From: Lachnospiraceae bacterium
GTDB taxonomy: Bacteria; Bacillota; Clostridia; Lachnospirales; Lachnospiraceae
Direction: 5' to 3'
DNA: 32,060 nucleotides
NCBI GenBank assembly: GCA_900763175.1
Contig: CAAFJI010000064.1
Span: 1 to 32,060 of the forward strand
Shown: piece after piece, positions 7,538 to 15,759 of the stretch
Layout of the letters: each line of letters begins with the position of its first letter
How positions within the stretch are numbered: position 1 is the stretch's first letter
Notes under the pieces: model-generated
What the model was told of the DNA's origin: nothing
The model's database searches: none
What the model saw: only the letters and a program-made list of their open reading frames with translations
Program-made: the position numbers and the translations under genes

Positions 7538-8527
7538 ATGCCAGCCAGTGATATTGGAATCGATCTGGGAACCAGGAACAGCCAGGTATACTCCACAGGG
7601 AGAGGTCTTGTTTTGAGCGAACCTTCTGTAGTGGTTTATGATAAAAATTCTGAGAAAATAAAAGCAATTGGAGAAGAAGCAAGACAGATGACAGGACATA
7701 TTACTTCTAATATGGAGGTCATCCGGCCAATTCGCCAGGGCGTGATCGTTGATTATATTGTTATGGAAAAGATGCTGAAATATTTTATTTCCAAGGCGAT
7801 GGGACGCCATGCCTTCCGCAAACCCAGAATCAGCATTTGCATTCCCAGCGGAACTACAGAGGTAGAGAAAAAAGCAGTGGAGGAAGCTACTTATCAGGCA
7901 GGGGCAAGAGAAGTATTCCTGGTGGAGGAGCCCATTGCTGCTGCTATTGGAGCAGGAATTGATGTGACCAAACCTTTTGGAAACCTTGTTGCGGATATTG
8001 GAGGAGGAACCACTGACGTAGCGGTAATCTCCATGGCAGGAGCTGTTGTCTCCACATCTGTAAAAGTAGCAGGTGACAATTTTAACCAGGCTATTATGAA
8101 TTACGTGAGAAAGAATCACAGCCTTTTTATTGGCGAGGATGTTGCTGAGAATATTAAGATCAAGATTGGAACTGCTTGTGAGGAGACGTCTCCCAGAACT
8201 ATGGAGGTGAAGGGAAGGAATGTGATCACAGGACTTCCGAAGGTGGTGACACTTACTTCCGAGGAGATCCGCATTGCTTTAAAGGATGCCACCAATCAGA
8301 TCGTAGAGGCAGTCCACGGAGTGCTGGAGAAAACTCCACCGGAATTGGCTGCTGATATTGTAGACCGTGGAATTGTTCTTACTGGAGGTGGGGCATTGTT
8401 ACATGGTATGGACACTTTGATCGAGCAGAAAACAGGAGTAAGCACGCTTACCGTTCAGGATGCCATGGTTGCCGTTGTAATGGGAACCGGAAAATATGCA
8501 GAAGTTCTGGCACGAATGGATGAATAA
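7538..8527 (+). CDS. MreB/Mbl-family actin-like cell-shape protein (solo paralogue)
   Basis: A 329-residue actin-like ATPase of the MreB family, which forms membrane-bound filaments that guide lateral wall synthesis. Motifs include the phosphate-1 loop IGIDLGTRNSQVY, the second phosphate loop ADIGGGTTDVAV, and the adenosine motif VLTGGGALL. MreB typically has DLGTANTLVY in phosphate-1; here ANTL is replaced by RNSQ, so this is a divergent member. The start is the ATG at 7538, preceded by AAAGGGGA; the frame is open further upstream (ATG at 7442), but that stretch is repeat-derived and lacks homology to MreB. mreC and mreD do not follow, so it is probably an Mbl/MreBH-like paralogue rather than the main mreBCD copy. 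It has its own promoter and terminator. Confidence 0.88.
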   Translation: MPASDIGIDLGTRNSQVYSTGRGLVLSEPSVVVYDKNSEKIKAIGEEARQMTGHITSNMEVIRPIRQGVIVDYIVMEKMLKYFISKAMGRHAFRKPRISICIPSGTTEVEKKAVEEATYQAGAREVFLVEEPIAAAIGAGIDVTKPFGNLVADIGGGTTDVAVISMAGAVVSTSVKVAGDNFNQAIMNYVRKNHSLFIGEDVAENIKIKIGTACEETSPRTMEVKGRNVITGLPKVVTLTSEEIRIALKDATNQIVEAVHGVLEKTPPELAADIVDRGIVLTGGGALLHGMDTLIEQKTGVSTLTVQDAMVAVVMGTGKYAEVLARMDE

Positions 8528-8544
8528 CAGACGAATAGAATTGA

Positions 8545-8572
8545 AAAAGGTACTGCTTTTGCAGTGCCTTTT
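8545..8572 (+). terminator. Rho-independent terminator after the mreB-like gene
   Basis: AAAAGGTACTGC, a TTTT loop, then GCAGTGCCTTTT: a 12-bp stem with one G-T type pair. The downstream T-run is part of the stem and short, so efficiency is uncertain. It begins 17 bp after the stop codon. Confidence 0.65.
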
Positions 8573-8610
8573 GTAAATATAGACAGAGTATGGCAAAAAA
8601 ATATAGGAAT

Positions 8611-8638
8611 TTGTGAGCATACTTGTTTATCTTATGCT
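8611..8638 (+). promoter_or_regulatory. Possible recD2 promoter
   Basis: TTGTGA (8611-8616), a 16-bp spacer, and TATGCT (8633-8638), placed about 40 bp before the recD2 start and downstream of the terminator. The match is only moderate. Confidence 0.35.
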
Positions 8639-8679
8639 TTGGAAAAAGATTAACCAAGTGAATGCCAGGAGAGATAGAA

Positions 8680-10956
8680 ATGAGCGAAAGCGTTACAGGA
8701 TACGTTGACCATATTATTTTTCGGAATGATGATAACGGTTATACCGTAATGGTGGTAAAGACAGCAAATGAAGAGGAGGAACTGACCTGTGTGGGAACTT
8801 TTCCTGAAATTACACAGGGGATAACCATTGAGGCGACAGGACAGTTTTCCCAGCATCACATTTATGGAAAACAGTTTGCAATCCAGTCCTATGTAGAGAA
8901 AATGCCGGAGGATACCCAGGCTATGGAGCGGTATCTTGGGTCCGGTGCCATAAAAGGAGTAGGAGCTGCTTTAGCTGCACGTATTGTACGGCATTTTGGC
9001 GAAGATACCATACGGATCGTGGAGGAAGAGCCGGAGCGGCTGGCTGAAGTAAAGGGAATCAGTGAAAAGAAAGCCAGAGAGATTGCTTCCCAGGTAACAG
9101 AAAAGGCAGATATGCGTAAAGCTATGATGTTTTTACAGAAGTATGGAATTTCGTTGAATCTTGGTGCAAAAATATATCAGAAATACGGACAGTCTGTTTA
9201 CAGCGTTCTTCAGGAAAATCCCTATCGTCTGGCTGATGATATTTCAGGGGTTGGATTTAAGATCGCAGATGCCATAGCCGCCAGGATTGGAATCCATGCA
9301 GATTCAGATTACAGAATACGAAGTGGAATACTGTATACTCTTGTGCAGGCTTCAGGAGATGGCCATATTTATCTGCCAAAAGAAGAACTGTTTGTAAGAG
9401 CTTCCCTGCTTTTGCAGGTGGATACTTCTTACATGGAGAAGCATCTGATGGACATGGCTATTGACAGGAAGCTGGTACTGAAAGAAAAAGATGGCGAAAT
9501 TCTTGTGTATCCCAGCCAGTATTATAAACTGGAGCTGAATACTGCCCGTATGCTGATGGAACTGAATATCCGATATCCCCAGGAGGGAGCACTGCTGGAG
9601 AGACGCATTACACAGATTGAGCAGGAGACAGGAACTGTTCTGGAAGAAATGCAGAAAAAGGCTGTCAAAGAGGCTGCGGAAAACGGGCTTTTTATACTTA
9701 CAGGAGGTCCCGGTACAGGTAAGACGACCACCATCAATGCGATTATCCGATTTTTTGAAGGAGAAGGGGCCAATATTTGTCTTGCAGCTCCCACAGGAAG
9801 GGCAGCTAAGCGTATGACAGAGGCTACCGGCTATGAGGCACAGACCATACACCGGCTTCTGGAACTAAATGGAATCCCAGATGAAAGTAACAGGGAAAAT
9901 CACGGGGTACATTTTGACAGAAATGCAGACAATCCTCTTGATACAGATGTGATCATTATTGACGAAATGTCCATGGTAGATGTTTTTCTCATGCATTCCC
10001 TTCTACAGGCAGTGCTGGCTGGTACAAGGCTCATACTGGTAGGAGATGAAAATCAGCTGCCAAGTGTAGGTCCCGGAAATGTGCTTCGTGATATTATCCG
10101 CAGTGGTGCTTTTCCGGTGGTAGAGCTGAAGAAGATTTTCCGTCAGGCATCTCACAGTGATATTGTGATAAATGCCCACAAAATTCATAATGGCGAGCAG
10201 ATTGCACTGAATAATAAGAGTCGTGATTTTTTCTTCCTGAAACGATATGATGCAGATGCTGTCATTGGAGTGGTGATCGCTCTGATACAGGAGAAGCTTC
10301 CGAAGTACGTCGATGCAAGGCCTTTTGAGATACAGGTCCTCACGCCTATGCGGAAAGGCTTGCTGGGGGTGGAGAGGCTGAACCAGATCCTTCAGCGGTA
10401 TCTGAATCCGTCAGCTTCCGACAAAAAAGAAAAAAAAATTGGTGATCATCTGTTTCGAACAGGTGACAAGGTCATGCAAGTAAAAAACAACTACCAGATG
10501 GAATGGGAAGTCCGGGGAAAATATGGGATTCCTGTAGAAAAGGGTGTCGGTGTGTTTAACGGTGACACCGGAATTTTAAAGGAGATTAACGAGTTTGCAG
10601 AGATAGCAACAGTGGAGTTTGAAGATGGTCGTTTCGCAGAGTATTCATTTAAGCAGCTCGAAGAACTGGAGCTTGCCTATGCCATCACCATACATAAATC
10701 CCAGGGCTCAGAATATCCGGCAGTTATCCTGCCTCTTCTTTCCGGTCCAAAGATGCTGATGAATCGAAATCTTCTTTATACGGGTGTGACAAGGGCACGA
10801 AAATGTGTAACTGTAGTAGGAAGTGAGGAAACCTTCGGGGAGATGATCCGAAATGAGAAGCAGCAGAAGCGTTACAGCTCTCTTGACGAAAGGATACAGG
10901 AATTTGCTGAATCTTCTGTATCCCAGAAGATGTCCTCTATGCCACAGGATTCTTAA
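8680..10956 (+). CDS. recD2: RecD2-type superfamily 1 DNA helicase
   Basis: RecD2 is a 5'-3' SF1B helicase found in bacteria without RecBC and involved in replication-fork maintenance and repair. The order of domains is typical. An N-terminal OB-like region is followed by helix-hairpin-helix motifs (GSGAIKGVG and AEVKGISEKKA). The ATPase motif I GGPGTGKTTT is near residue 341 and motif II IIDEMSM near 425. Next come motif III GDENQLPSVG, a RecD-type SH3 insertion and the C-terminal motifs AITIHKSQGSE and LYTGVTRAR. The 758-residue length fits. The start is the ATG at 8680, because AGGAG (8667-8671) is eight bases before it; the upstream in-frame ATG at 8662 would place that site inside the coding region. 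The last ~24 residues have no helicase motif, and their DNA also encodes the start of comF in another frame. Confidence 0.95.
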   Translation: MSESVTGYVDHIIFRNDDNGYTVMVVKTANEEEELTCVGTFPEITQGITIEATGQFSQHHIYGKQFAIQSYVEKMPEDTQAMERYLGSGAIKGVGAALAARIVRHFGEDTIRIVEEEPERLAEVKGISEKKAREIASQVTEKADMRKAMMFLQKYGISLNLGAKIYQKYGQSVYSVLQENPYRLADDISGVGFKIADAIAARIGIHADSDYRIRSGILYTLVQASGDGHIYLPKEELFVRASLLLQVDTSYMEKHLMDMAIDRKLVLKEKDGEILVYPSQYYKLELNTARMLMELNIRYPQEGALLERRITQIEQETGTVLEEMQKKAVKEAAENGLFILTGGPGTGKTTTINAIIRFFEGEGANICLAAPTGRAAKRMTEATGYEAQTIHRLLELNGIPDESNRENHGVHFDRNADNPLDTDVIIIDEMSMVDVFLMHSLLQAVLAGTRLILVGDENQLPSVGPGNVLRDIIRSGAFPVVELKKIFRQASHSDIVINAHKIHNGEQIALNNKSRDFFFLKRYDADAVIGVVIALIQEKLPKYVDARPFEIQVLTPMRKGLLGVERLNQILQRYLNPSASDKKEKKIGDHLFRTGDKVMQVKNNYQMEWEVRGKYGIPVEKGVGVFNGDTGILKEINEFAEIATVEFEDGRFAEYSFKQLEELELAYAITIHKSQGSEYPAVILPLLSGPKMLMNRNLLYTGVTRARKCVTVVGSEETFGEMIRNEKQQKRYSSLDERIQEFAESSVSQKMSSMPQDS

Positions 10957-11593
10957 AGATTCCCGTGAGCTTATCTGCCGGGAGTGTGCAGGAAGTCTAA
11001 AACCTGTGTCAGGTGCAAGGTGCTTTAAGTGTGGAAAGCCTGTGGGTGAGGAAGAAGAATACTGTAAAGACTGTCAAAGCCATCCTAAGGCATTTGACCA
11101 GGGCAGAGGCATTTTTCTTTACGATAAGCAGATGAAGCAGTCGATTATGAAGTTCAAATACTATGGGTGTCGGGAATATGGCAGGTTTTATGCCAGAGCT
11201 ATGTACATATATGCAGGAATGGAAATGAGAAAATGGAAGCCAGATGTGCTGGTCCCTGTTCCGATGTACTGGAGAAAGAAGAGAATGAGAGGGTTTAATC
11301 AGGCTGAATTTCTGGCACAGCATCTCTCTTTATACAGTGGAATCCCGACAGACAGCTCTCTCATCAAAAAGGTGAGGGCAACGGACTCTCAGAAGAAGCT
11401 GGATGCCGTACACCGCAGAAAGAATCTCCAGAATGCTTTTGAGGCGTCTGAAAACGTAAAAGGAAAGCGTATTTTGGTGATAGATGATGTATATACTACA
11501 GGAAGTACCATGGATGTGATCGCACAGCTTCTTCGGGAAAAAGGAGCAGAAAGTATTTTCTTTCTTACTGTGTGTATTGGAAGTAACAGGTAA
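10853..11593 (+). CDS. comF: ComF-family phosphoribosyltransferase-like protein
   Basis: A ComF/GntX-family protein of 246 residues. In Bacillus subtilis ComFC belongs to the DNA uptake machinery, but homologues occur in many species not known to be competent. The N-terminal zinc-binding region has four CxxC pairs (C27/C30, C42/C45, C57/C60, C71/C74). The C-terminal phosphoribosyltransferase fold has VPVPMYWRKKRMRGFNQ and the PRPP-loop motif VIDDVYTTGST near residues 208-218. The ATG at 10853 lies 104 bp inside recD2, with GGGGAG ten bases upstream. A TTG at 10904 with AAAGGA upstream is an alternative and would still keep C27/C30. Any start after the recD2 stop would lose the first cysteine pair, so overlap is required. 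ComFA is absent here. Confidence 0.88.
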   Translation: MRSSRSVTALLTKGYRNLLNLLYPRRCPLCHRILKDSRELICRECAGSLKPVSGARCFKCGKPVGEEEEYCKDCQSHPKAFDQGRGIFLYDKQMKQSIMKFKYYGCREYGRFYARAMYIYAGMEMRKWKPDVLVPVPMYWRKKRMRGFNQAEFLAQHLSLYSGIPTDSSLIKKVRATDSQKKLDAVHRRKNLQNAFEASENVKGKRILVIDDVYTTGSTMDVIAQLLREKGAESIFFLTVCIGSNR

Positions 11594-11601
11594 AAAAATA
11601 C

Positions 11602-11630
11602 TTTTCATGGTCATGGATATATGATACAAT
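11602..11630 (+). promoter_or_regulatory. Possible promoter of the cda operon
   Basis: TTTTCA (11602-11607), a 17-bp spacer and TACAAT (11625-11630), in the only notable gap (91 bp) before the six-gene run ending at 18315. The -35 is weak. Confidence 0.4.
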
Positions 11631-11684
11631 CAAACTGTATGAGTATAGCTATTCAGCTTATAAGAAATGCATAAGGAGCCATTT

Positions 11685-12119
11685 ATGATAAACGAAGAAA
11701 AAGTAAAAATAATGAACCGGCTTGCCTTATATGAGAAAAAAGAAGGCAGGAGATATCTTCCGGTGAGTAAGTATTACAGGAGCGATTACGTTGGTCTGGC
11801 ACTGATTAAAAATTTCTTCCTTGTAACTATCGGCTATGGTCTGATCATGGCTGTAATAGGAACTTATAATCTGGAATATCTGCTGGATAACATTCACAAG
11901 ATGAATCTGGTTTCCATGGGAGCAGTGGTCCTCATTGGATACATTGCTGTTCTGGTGTTGTATTCCATACTCACCTATATTCAGTATAATGTGAAATATC
12001 ACAGGGCCAAAAAAAGCGTGAAGAATTATTATGGAGAGCTTACCCGATTGGAAAAGATGTACAATCGGGAAGAAAAGAAATTTGCAGGACGCGAGATGTC
12101 AGGAGGATATAAGAAATGA
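11685..12119 (+). CDS. Unknown two-pass membrane protein
   Basis: A 144-residue protein I do not recognise. It has a charged N-terminus of about 40 residues, two predicted membrane segments (about residues 41-62 and 76-100), and a basic, helical C-terminal tail rich in Lys, Arg and Glu that probably lies in the cytoplasm and may form a short coiled coil (ELTRLEKMYNREEKKF). I chose the ATG at 11685 because AAGGAG lies six bases before it; the ATG at 11667 has no site. Its last four bases (ATGA) overlap the start of the next gene, so the two are translationally coupled. It is the first gene of the run leading to cdaA and cdaR. Confidence 0.7.
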   Translation: MINEEKVKIMNRLALYEKKEGRRYLPVSKYYRSDYVGLALIKNFFLVTIGYGLIMAVIGTYNLEYLLDNIHKMNLVSMGAVVLIGYIAVLVLYSILTYIQYNVKYHRAKKSVKNYYGELTRLEKMYNREEKKFAGREMSGGYKK

Positions 12120-13234
12120 CAGCATTACTGGAATTAAAACAGAAAATAAAAGGATTTTATGGACAGTATGAAATGTACCTCCTGCCTGTGATGAAATTTG
12201 TTCTTGCACTGATATATTTCCTGTGGATCAATGCGAACATGGGCTATATGACGCAGCTGGATAATATTTTCCTGGTGCTGATATTAGCGCTGATTTGCTC
12301 CATTCTACCTTCCGCAGCAATAATGTATGTGGGATTTATTCTGATACTGGGACACAGCTATGCGCTTGGGATAGAAGTTGCGGCATTTATGCTGGTACTC
12401 ATTCTGCTGATGATTATTTTTCTCCTGCGTTTCAGCAGTGGACTTAATGTGACTTTTGTATTCACTCCATTATCCTTTGCATTTAACATTCCGGCACTTC
12501 TTCCTATTGGAAGCGGTTTGTTGGAGAGCAGCTTATCCGCAATTCCGGCGGGCTGTGGAGTAGTGATGTATTATTTTATCCGGTTCTTAAGAGGACAGTC
12601 TGCAATCCTTGTAAATACAGAGCTGGAAATGACGGATAAACTGCAGATCATGGCAGATGGCTTGGTCCAGAACTGGGGAATGTGGATCGCAGTGGTAACC
12701 TTTATTGCTGTAATTCTTCTTGTACACCTGATCAGTACACGTTCTTTTGATCATGCATGGAGAATTGCCATTATTGCAGGAGGTGTAGCATATGTATTTA
12801 TTATGCTGGTGGCAAGCTTCTGTCTGAGCCTGAATGCTACAGTTGCAATGGTGCCGCTTCTGATCTGTACCGTGATTGCAGTGATACTTGCCCTTATATT
12901 AGAGTTTTGTGCATTTGGCGGAGATTATAGCAGAACAGAGCACCTCCAGTATGAGGATGACGAATATTTCTACTATGTAAAAGCAGTACCGAAAGCTTCT
13001 GTTTCCACTTCTGAGAGAAGTATTAAGAAGATTAACGCAGAGCCGGTACGGGAAGAAAGAAAAAATGAGGAAAATAACGGAACCTACGCCAATCCGATTT
13101 TCCGCAGTGATGAAAGACCGAAACGGAAAAGAACTGCTCCGGCTGTAGAAAGAAAACCAAGGCAGGCAGAGAAGCCGACAGCAAAAGATGTTGATTTTGA
13201 GAAAAAACTGGAAGAATCTCTCAAGGATTTATAA
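12116..13234 (+). CDS. Unknown polytopic membrane protein with charged C-terminal tail
   Basis: A 372-residue integral membrane protein with roughly eight hydrophobic segments within residues 20-280. A hydrophilic tail of about 90 residues follows; it is first acidic (EDDEYFYY) and then rich in Arg, Lys, Glu and Pro. No catalytic motif was recognised; the fold could be that of a permease or an envelope-assembly protein. It starts in an ATGA overlap with the preceding gene and ends 54 bp before cdaA. Co-occurrence with cdaA/cdaR suggests a role in wall or turgor homeostasis, but this is inference from position only. Confidence 0.72.
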   Translation: MTALLELKQKIKGFYGQYEMYLLPVMKFVLALIYFLWINANMGYMTQLDNIFLVLILALICSILPSAAIMYVGFILILGHSYALGIEVAAFMLVLILLMIIFLLRFSSGLNVTFVFTPLSFAFNIPALLPIGSGLLESSLSAIPAGCGVVMYYFIRFLRGQSAILVNTELEMTDKLQIMADGLVQNWGMWIAVVTFIAVILLVHLISTRSFDHAWRIAIIAGGVAYVFIMLVASFCLSLNATVAMVPLLICTVIAVILALILEFCAFGGDYSRTEHLQYEDDEYFYYVKAVPKASVSTSERSIKKINAEPVREERKNEENNGTYANPIFRSDERPKRKRTAPAVERKPRQAEKPTAKDVDFEKKLEESLKDL

Positions 13235-13288
13235 GCTCTGTGGAAAACAGGACAGTAACGAGAAGGTTGAACCGGAAGGGAGTATATT

Positions 13289-14176
13289 ATGCAGGATCTG
13301 GCAGTCACATTATCGGGCTATATATCTAAGCTTTCCCTGCCCAGTCTGAGAATTACAGACGTATTGGAGATTGCTCTGATTTCCTTTTTTATCTATCAGT
13401 TTATGGTGTGGATCAAGTTTACCCGTGCTTATACTCTGCTAAAGGGAATCCTAATCGTACTTTTTTTCATTATGTTTGCCTATATTCTTAAGATGAATAC
13501 CATCTTGTGGATCATTAAGAACCTATCCACGATTTTGCTGACCAGTGTAGTTGTTATTTTCCAGCCTGAGCTGCGCAAGATGCTGGAACAGCTGGGCCAG
13601 AAGAGAATCATGGCTTCTATTTTGCCTCTTGATTCCGGGAGGGAAGTGCAGGAGCGTTTTACAGATAAAACTGTAAATGAGCTGGTAAAGGCCTGTTTTG
13701 ACATGGGTGAGGTGAAGACAGGGGCTTTGATCGTAATTGAACAGAATATACGCCTCAGTGAATATGAACGTACTGGAATCAATGTGGATGCTGTCCTCAC
13801 TAGCCAGCTGCTTATCAATATATTTGAGCACAACACGCCGCTTCATGACGGAGCGGTTCTTGTACGTGGAAATCGTATTGTGGCAGCAACCTGTTATCTT
13901 CCTCTTTCCGATAATATGGAGCTGAGCAAACAGCTGGGAACACGCCACCGTGCAGGTGTGGGCATCAGCGAAGTCAGCGATTCCCTTACAATTATTGTCT
14001 CTGAAGAAACCGGCCAGGTTTCCGTAGCTGAGAACGGAAAACTCAGCAGAGGACTTACCAGTGCAGAGCTTAGATCCGCACTGATCAGGGCTCAGAATAA
14101 AAAAGTTGTGAATAACAGTAAACTGCGTCATTTGCTGAAGGGAAGAATGAAACATGAAGAAGAAAAAACTAACTAG
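13289..14176 (+). CDS. cdaA: Membrane-bound diadenylate cyclase CdaA
   Basis: CdaA (DacA) condenses two ATP into c-di-AMP, the second messenger that controls potassium and osmolyte uptake and is tied to wall integrity in Firmicutes. Three N-terminal membrane segments (about residues 22-90) are followed by the DAC domain. The catalytic motif LHDGAV has D187-G188-A189, and the second signature GTRHRA is at 217-222. The length of 295 residues is slightly over the usual ~275 because of a charged tail. The start ATG follows GGAAGGGAG at a normal distance. The 3' end overlaps cdaR by 23 bp, the classic cdaA-cdaR arrangement. glmM, the usual third partner, is not found next to it. Confidence 0.96.
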   Translation: MQDLAVTLSGYISKLSLPSLRITDVLEIALISFFIYQFMVWIKFTRAYTLLKGILIVLFFIMFAYILKMNTILWIIKNLSTILLTSVVVIFQPELRKMLEQLGQKRIMASILPLDSGREVQERFTDKTVNELVKACFDMGEVKTGALIVIEQNIRLSEYERTGINVDAVLTSQLLINIFEHNTPLHDGAVLVRGNRIVAATCYLPLSDNMELSKQLGTRHRAGVGISEVSDSLTIIVSEETGQVSVAENGKLSRGLTSAELRSALIRAQNKKVVNNSKLRHLLKGRMKHEEEKTN

Positions 14177-15449
14177 AAATCTTTCTTTGAAAATCATGTC
14201 AGTTCTCATCGGATTTCTGATCTGGTTTATTGTGGTGAACGTGGACAATCCGGTGTCAAGTAAGAGTATTACAATTCCGGGGGATAAGGTGGAACTGCAG
14301 AACACAGCATATGTGGACAGTGCGAACATGATGTGTATGCAGGACGATGATCCGGATTCCATCCGCGTGACCATTACTGGAGAACGTCGGCTGCTTACCA
14401 GAATTACCCAGGCCAACATTACCCTGACAGCTGATCTGCAGCAGGCAGGAAGCCTGGATACAAATCCGGTAATGGTTCCTATTACTGCATCTTGCCCGGG
14501 GATCAGTCCTGAGAACATCAAAGTTACGCCTCAGTATCTCAGTGTACGTCTGGAGGAAAAGGTGACTCAGGAGTTTCTTGTCAACGTAAACTATGGCTCC
14601 AGTCAGCCGGGAAAGGGATATGAGGTTGGTTCCCAGACCGCAAGTCCGGAGAAAGTGAAGATTACAGGACCCAAATCCCTGGTAAATAAAATAGATAAGG
14701 TAAATGCCACGGTTGATGTAGATGGGAAGACAAAGGACTTTACAGAAGAAGCGGAACTGAGTATTATTGATAAGAACCAGGACAGCTTCGCTGGAAGAAT
14801 GTCTTACATTACCATAGATAATACGAAAGTAATTGTGACGACCAAATTCTGGAAGATCCGCACCGGAATTAAGATTGGAGTAGATTACGAGGGGGCTCCT
14901 GCAGATGGTTATCAGGTGGAGAGTGTGACCACAGTACCGGATACAGTAAGTGTGGCTGGTACAGATGAAGCACTTGAGACACTGAAACAAAACGAGAATA
15001 CTCTGTGGCTGGGCGGAACTGACATTGATATCTCCGGTGAATCTGTTGATATTGAGAAGAAAGTCAGCCTTAAGGATGCGTTACCTGAAGATATCCAGCT
15101 GACAAGTGGAACAAGTGAGGACGTCTGGGTGAAGGTCAGCATCCTGCCTCTTGGAAGTCATTCCTATGGGCTTCTGTCCAATCAGATCGAGGTTAAGGAT
15201 CTGGCTGATGACCTTCAGGTTACCTTTGGTACAGATAAGATTGAAATCCGTGTAAAAGCAACAGATGGAAGTCTGGATGATTTTGACCTTGATAAAGTAA
15301 AAGCGAGCGTCAGTCTGGCTGATATGGGAGTGGGAAGCTATCAGATTCCGGTAACTGTGAAGCTTCCATCTGGCTTTGAGCTTCTTGAGGATGTGGTGGC
15401 AGATGTGACCATATCTGAGATATCAAATGCAGATGCAAATAATGGATAA
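14154..15449 (+). CDS. cdaR: CdaR, YbbR-domain regulator of CdaA
   Basis: A 431-residue protein with one N-terminal membrane anchor (about residues 10-30, IMSVLIGFLIWFIVVNV) and an extracellular part of repeated YbbR domains (about four). Each carries patterns such as VEVKVSG/ITGPKSLVNKI and ends near P-x-V-x-V. CdaR binds CdaA and modulates c-di-AMP synthesis, presumably sensing something outside the membrane. The start overlaps cdaA, with GGGAAG upstream. The final residues are polar and lack a wall anchor. Confidence 0.92.
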   Translation: MKKKKLTRNLSLKIMSVLIGFLIWFIVVNVDNPVSSKSITIPGDKVELQNTAYVDSANMMCMQDDDPDSIRVTITGERRLLTRITQANITLTADLQQAGSLDTNPVMVPITASCPGISPENIKVTPQYLSVRLEEKVTQEFLVNVNYGSSQPGKGYEVGSQTASPEKVKITGPKSLVNKIDKVNATVDVDGKTKDFTEEAELSIIDKNQDSFAGRMSYITIDNTKVIVTTKFWKIRTGIKIGVDYEGAPADGYQVESVTTVPDTVSVAGTDEALETLKQNENTLWLGGTDIDISGESVDIEKKVSLKDALPEDIQLTSGTSEDVWVKVSILPLGSHSYGLLSNQIEVKDLADDLQVTFGTDKIEIRVKATDGSLDDFDLDKVKASVSLADMGVGSYQIPVTVKLPSGFELLEDVVADVTISEISNADANNG

Positions 15450-15461
15450 GGGAGTAGCGCT

Positions 15462-15734
15462 ATGGTAGAGGAAAAAGTAAAAGTCAACAATCCATCTGGC
15501 CTTCATCTACGGCCGGCAGGTCTTTTATGTAAGAAGGCAATGAATTACAAATCTTTCATAACATTTGAGTATACAGGAAATGGCGGCGGAACAGCCAATG
15601 CCAAAAGTGTTCTCAGTGTTTTGGGAGCCTGTGTGAAATGTGGAGATGAGATTACCGTATTTTGCGAAGGCCCGGATGAAGAAGAAGCATTAAGAAATAT
15701 AATTGCAGTTATCAAAAGTGGACTTGGTGAGTAA
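15462..15734 (+). CDS. HPr-like phosphocarrier protein
   Basis: A 90-residue HPr-family protein. The active-site motif GLHLRPA places the phosphorylatable histidine at H15, as in canonical HPr. The regulatory serine region is NAKSVLSVLG, with the serine at position 49 rather than 46 because of a glycine-rich insertion (GNGGGTA) just before it. HPr passes phosphate from enzyme I to PTS sugar permeases and, when phosphorylated on the serine by HPr kinase, acts in catabolite control. Enzyme I (ptsI) does not follow, so this may be a Crh-like or specialised paralogue. It starts 12 bp after cdaR with GGGAG upstream, and the next gene's ribosome binding site follows immediately, so it belongs to the operon. 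Confidence 0.88.
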   Translation: MVEEKVKVNNPSGLHLRPAGLLCKKAMNYKSFITFEYTGNGGGTANAKSVLSVLGACVKCGDEITVFCEGPDEEEALRNIIAVIKSGLGE

Positions 15735-15759
15735 AGAAAATTTTTCGGGAGGCATTAAA

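Noticed and set aside
15703..15759. ATG start for the L,D-transpeptidase inside the HPr gene.
   Set aside because: It would put 19 mostly hydrophilic residues before the signal peptide; the TTG at 15760 has GGGAGG at the right distance.
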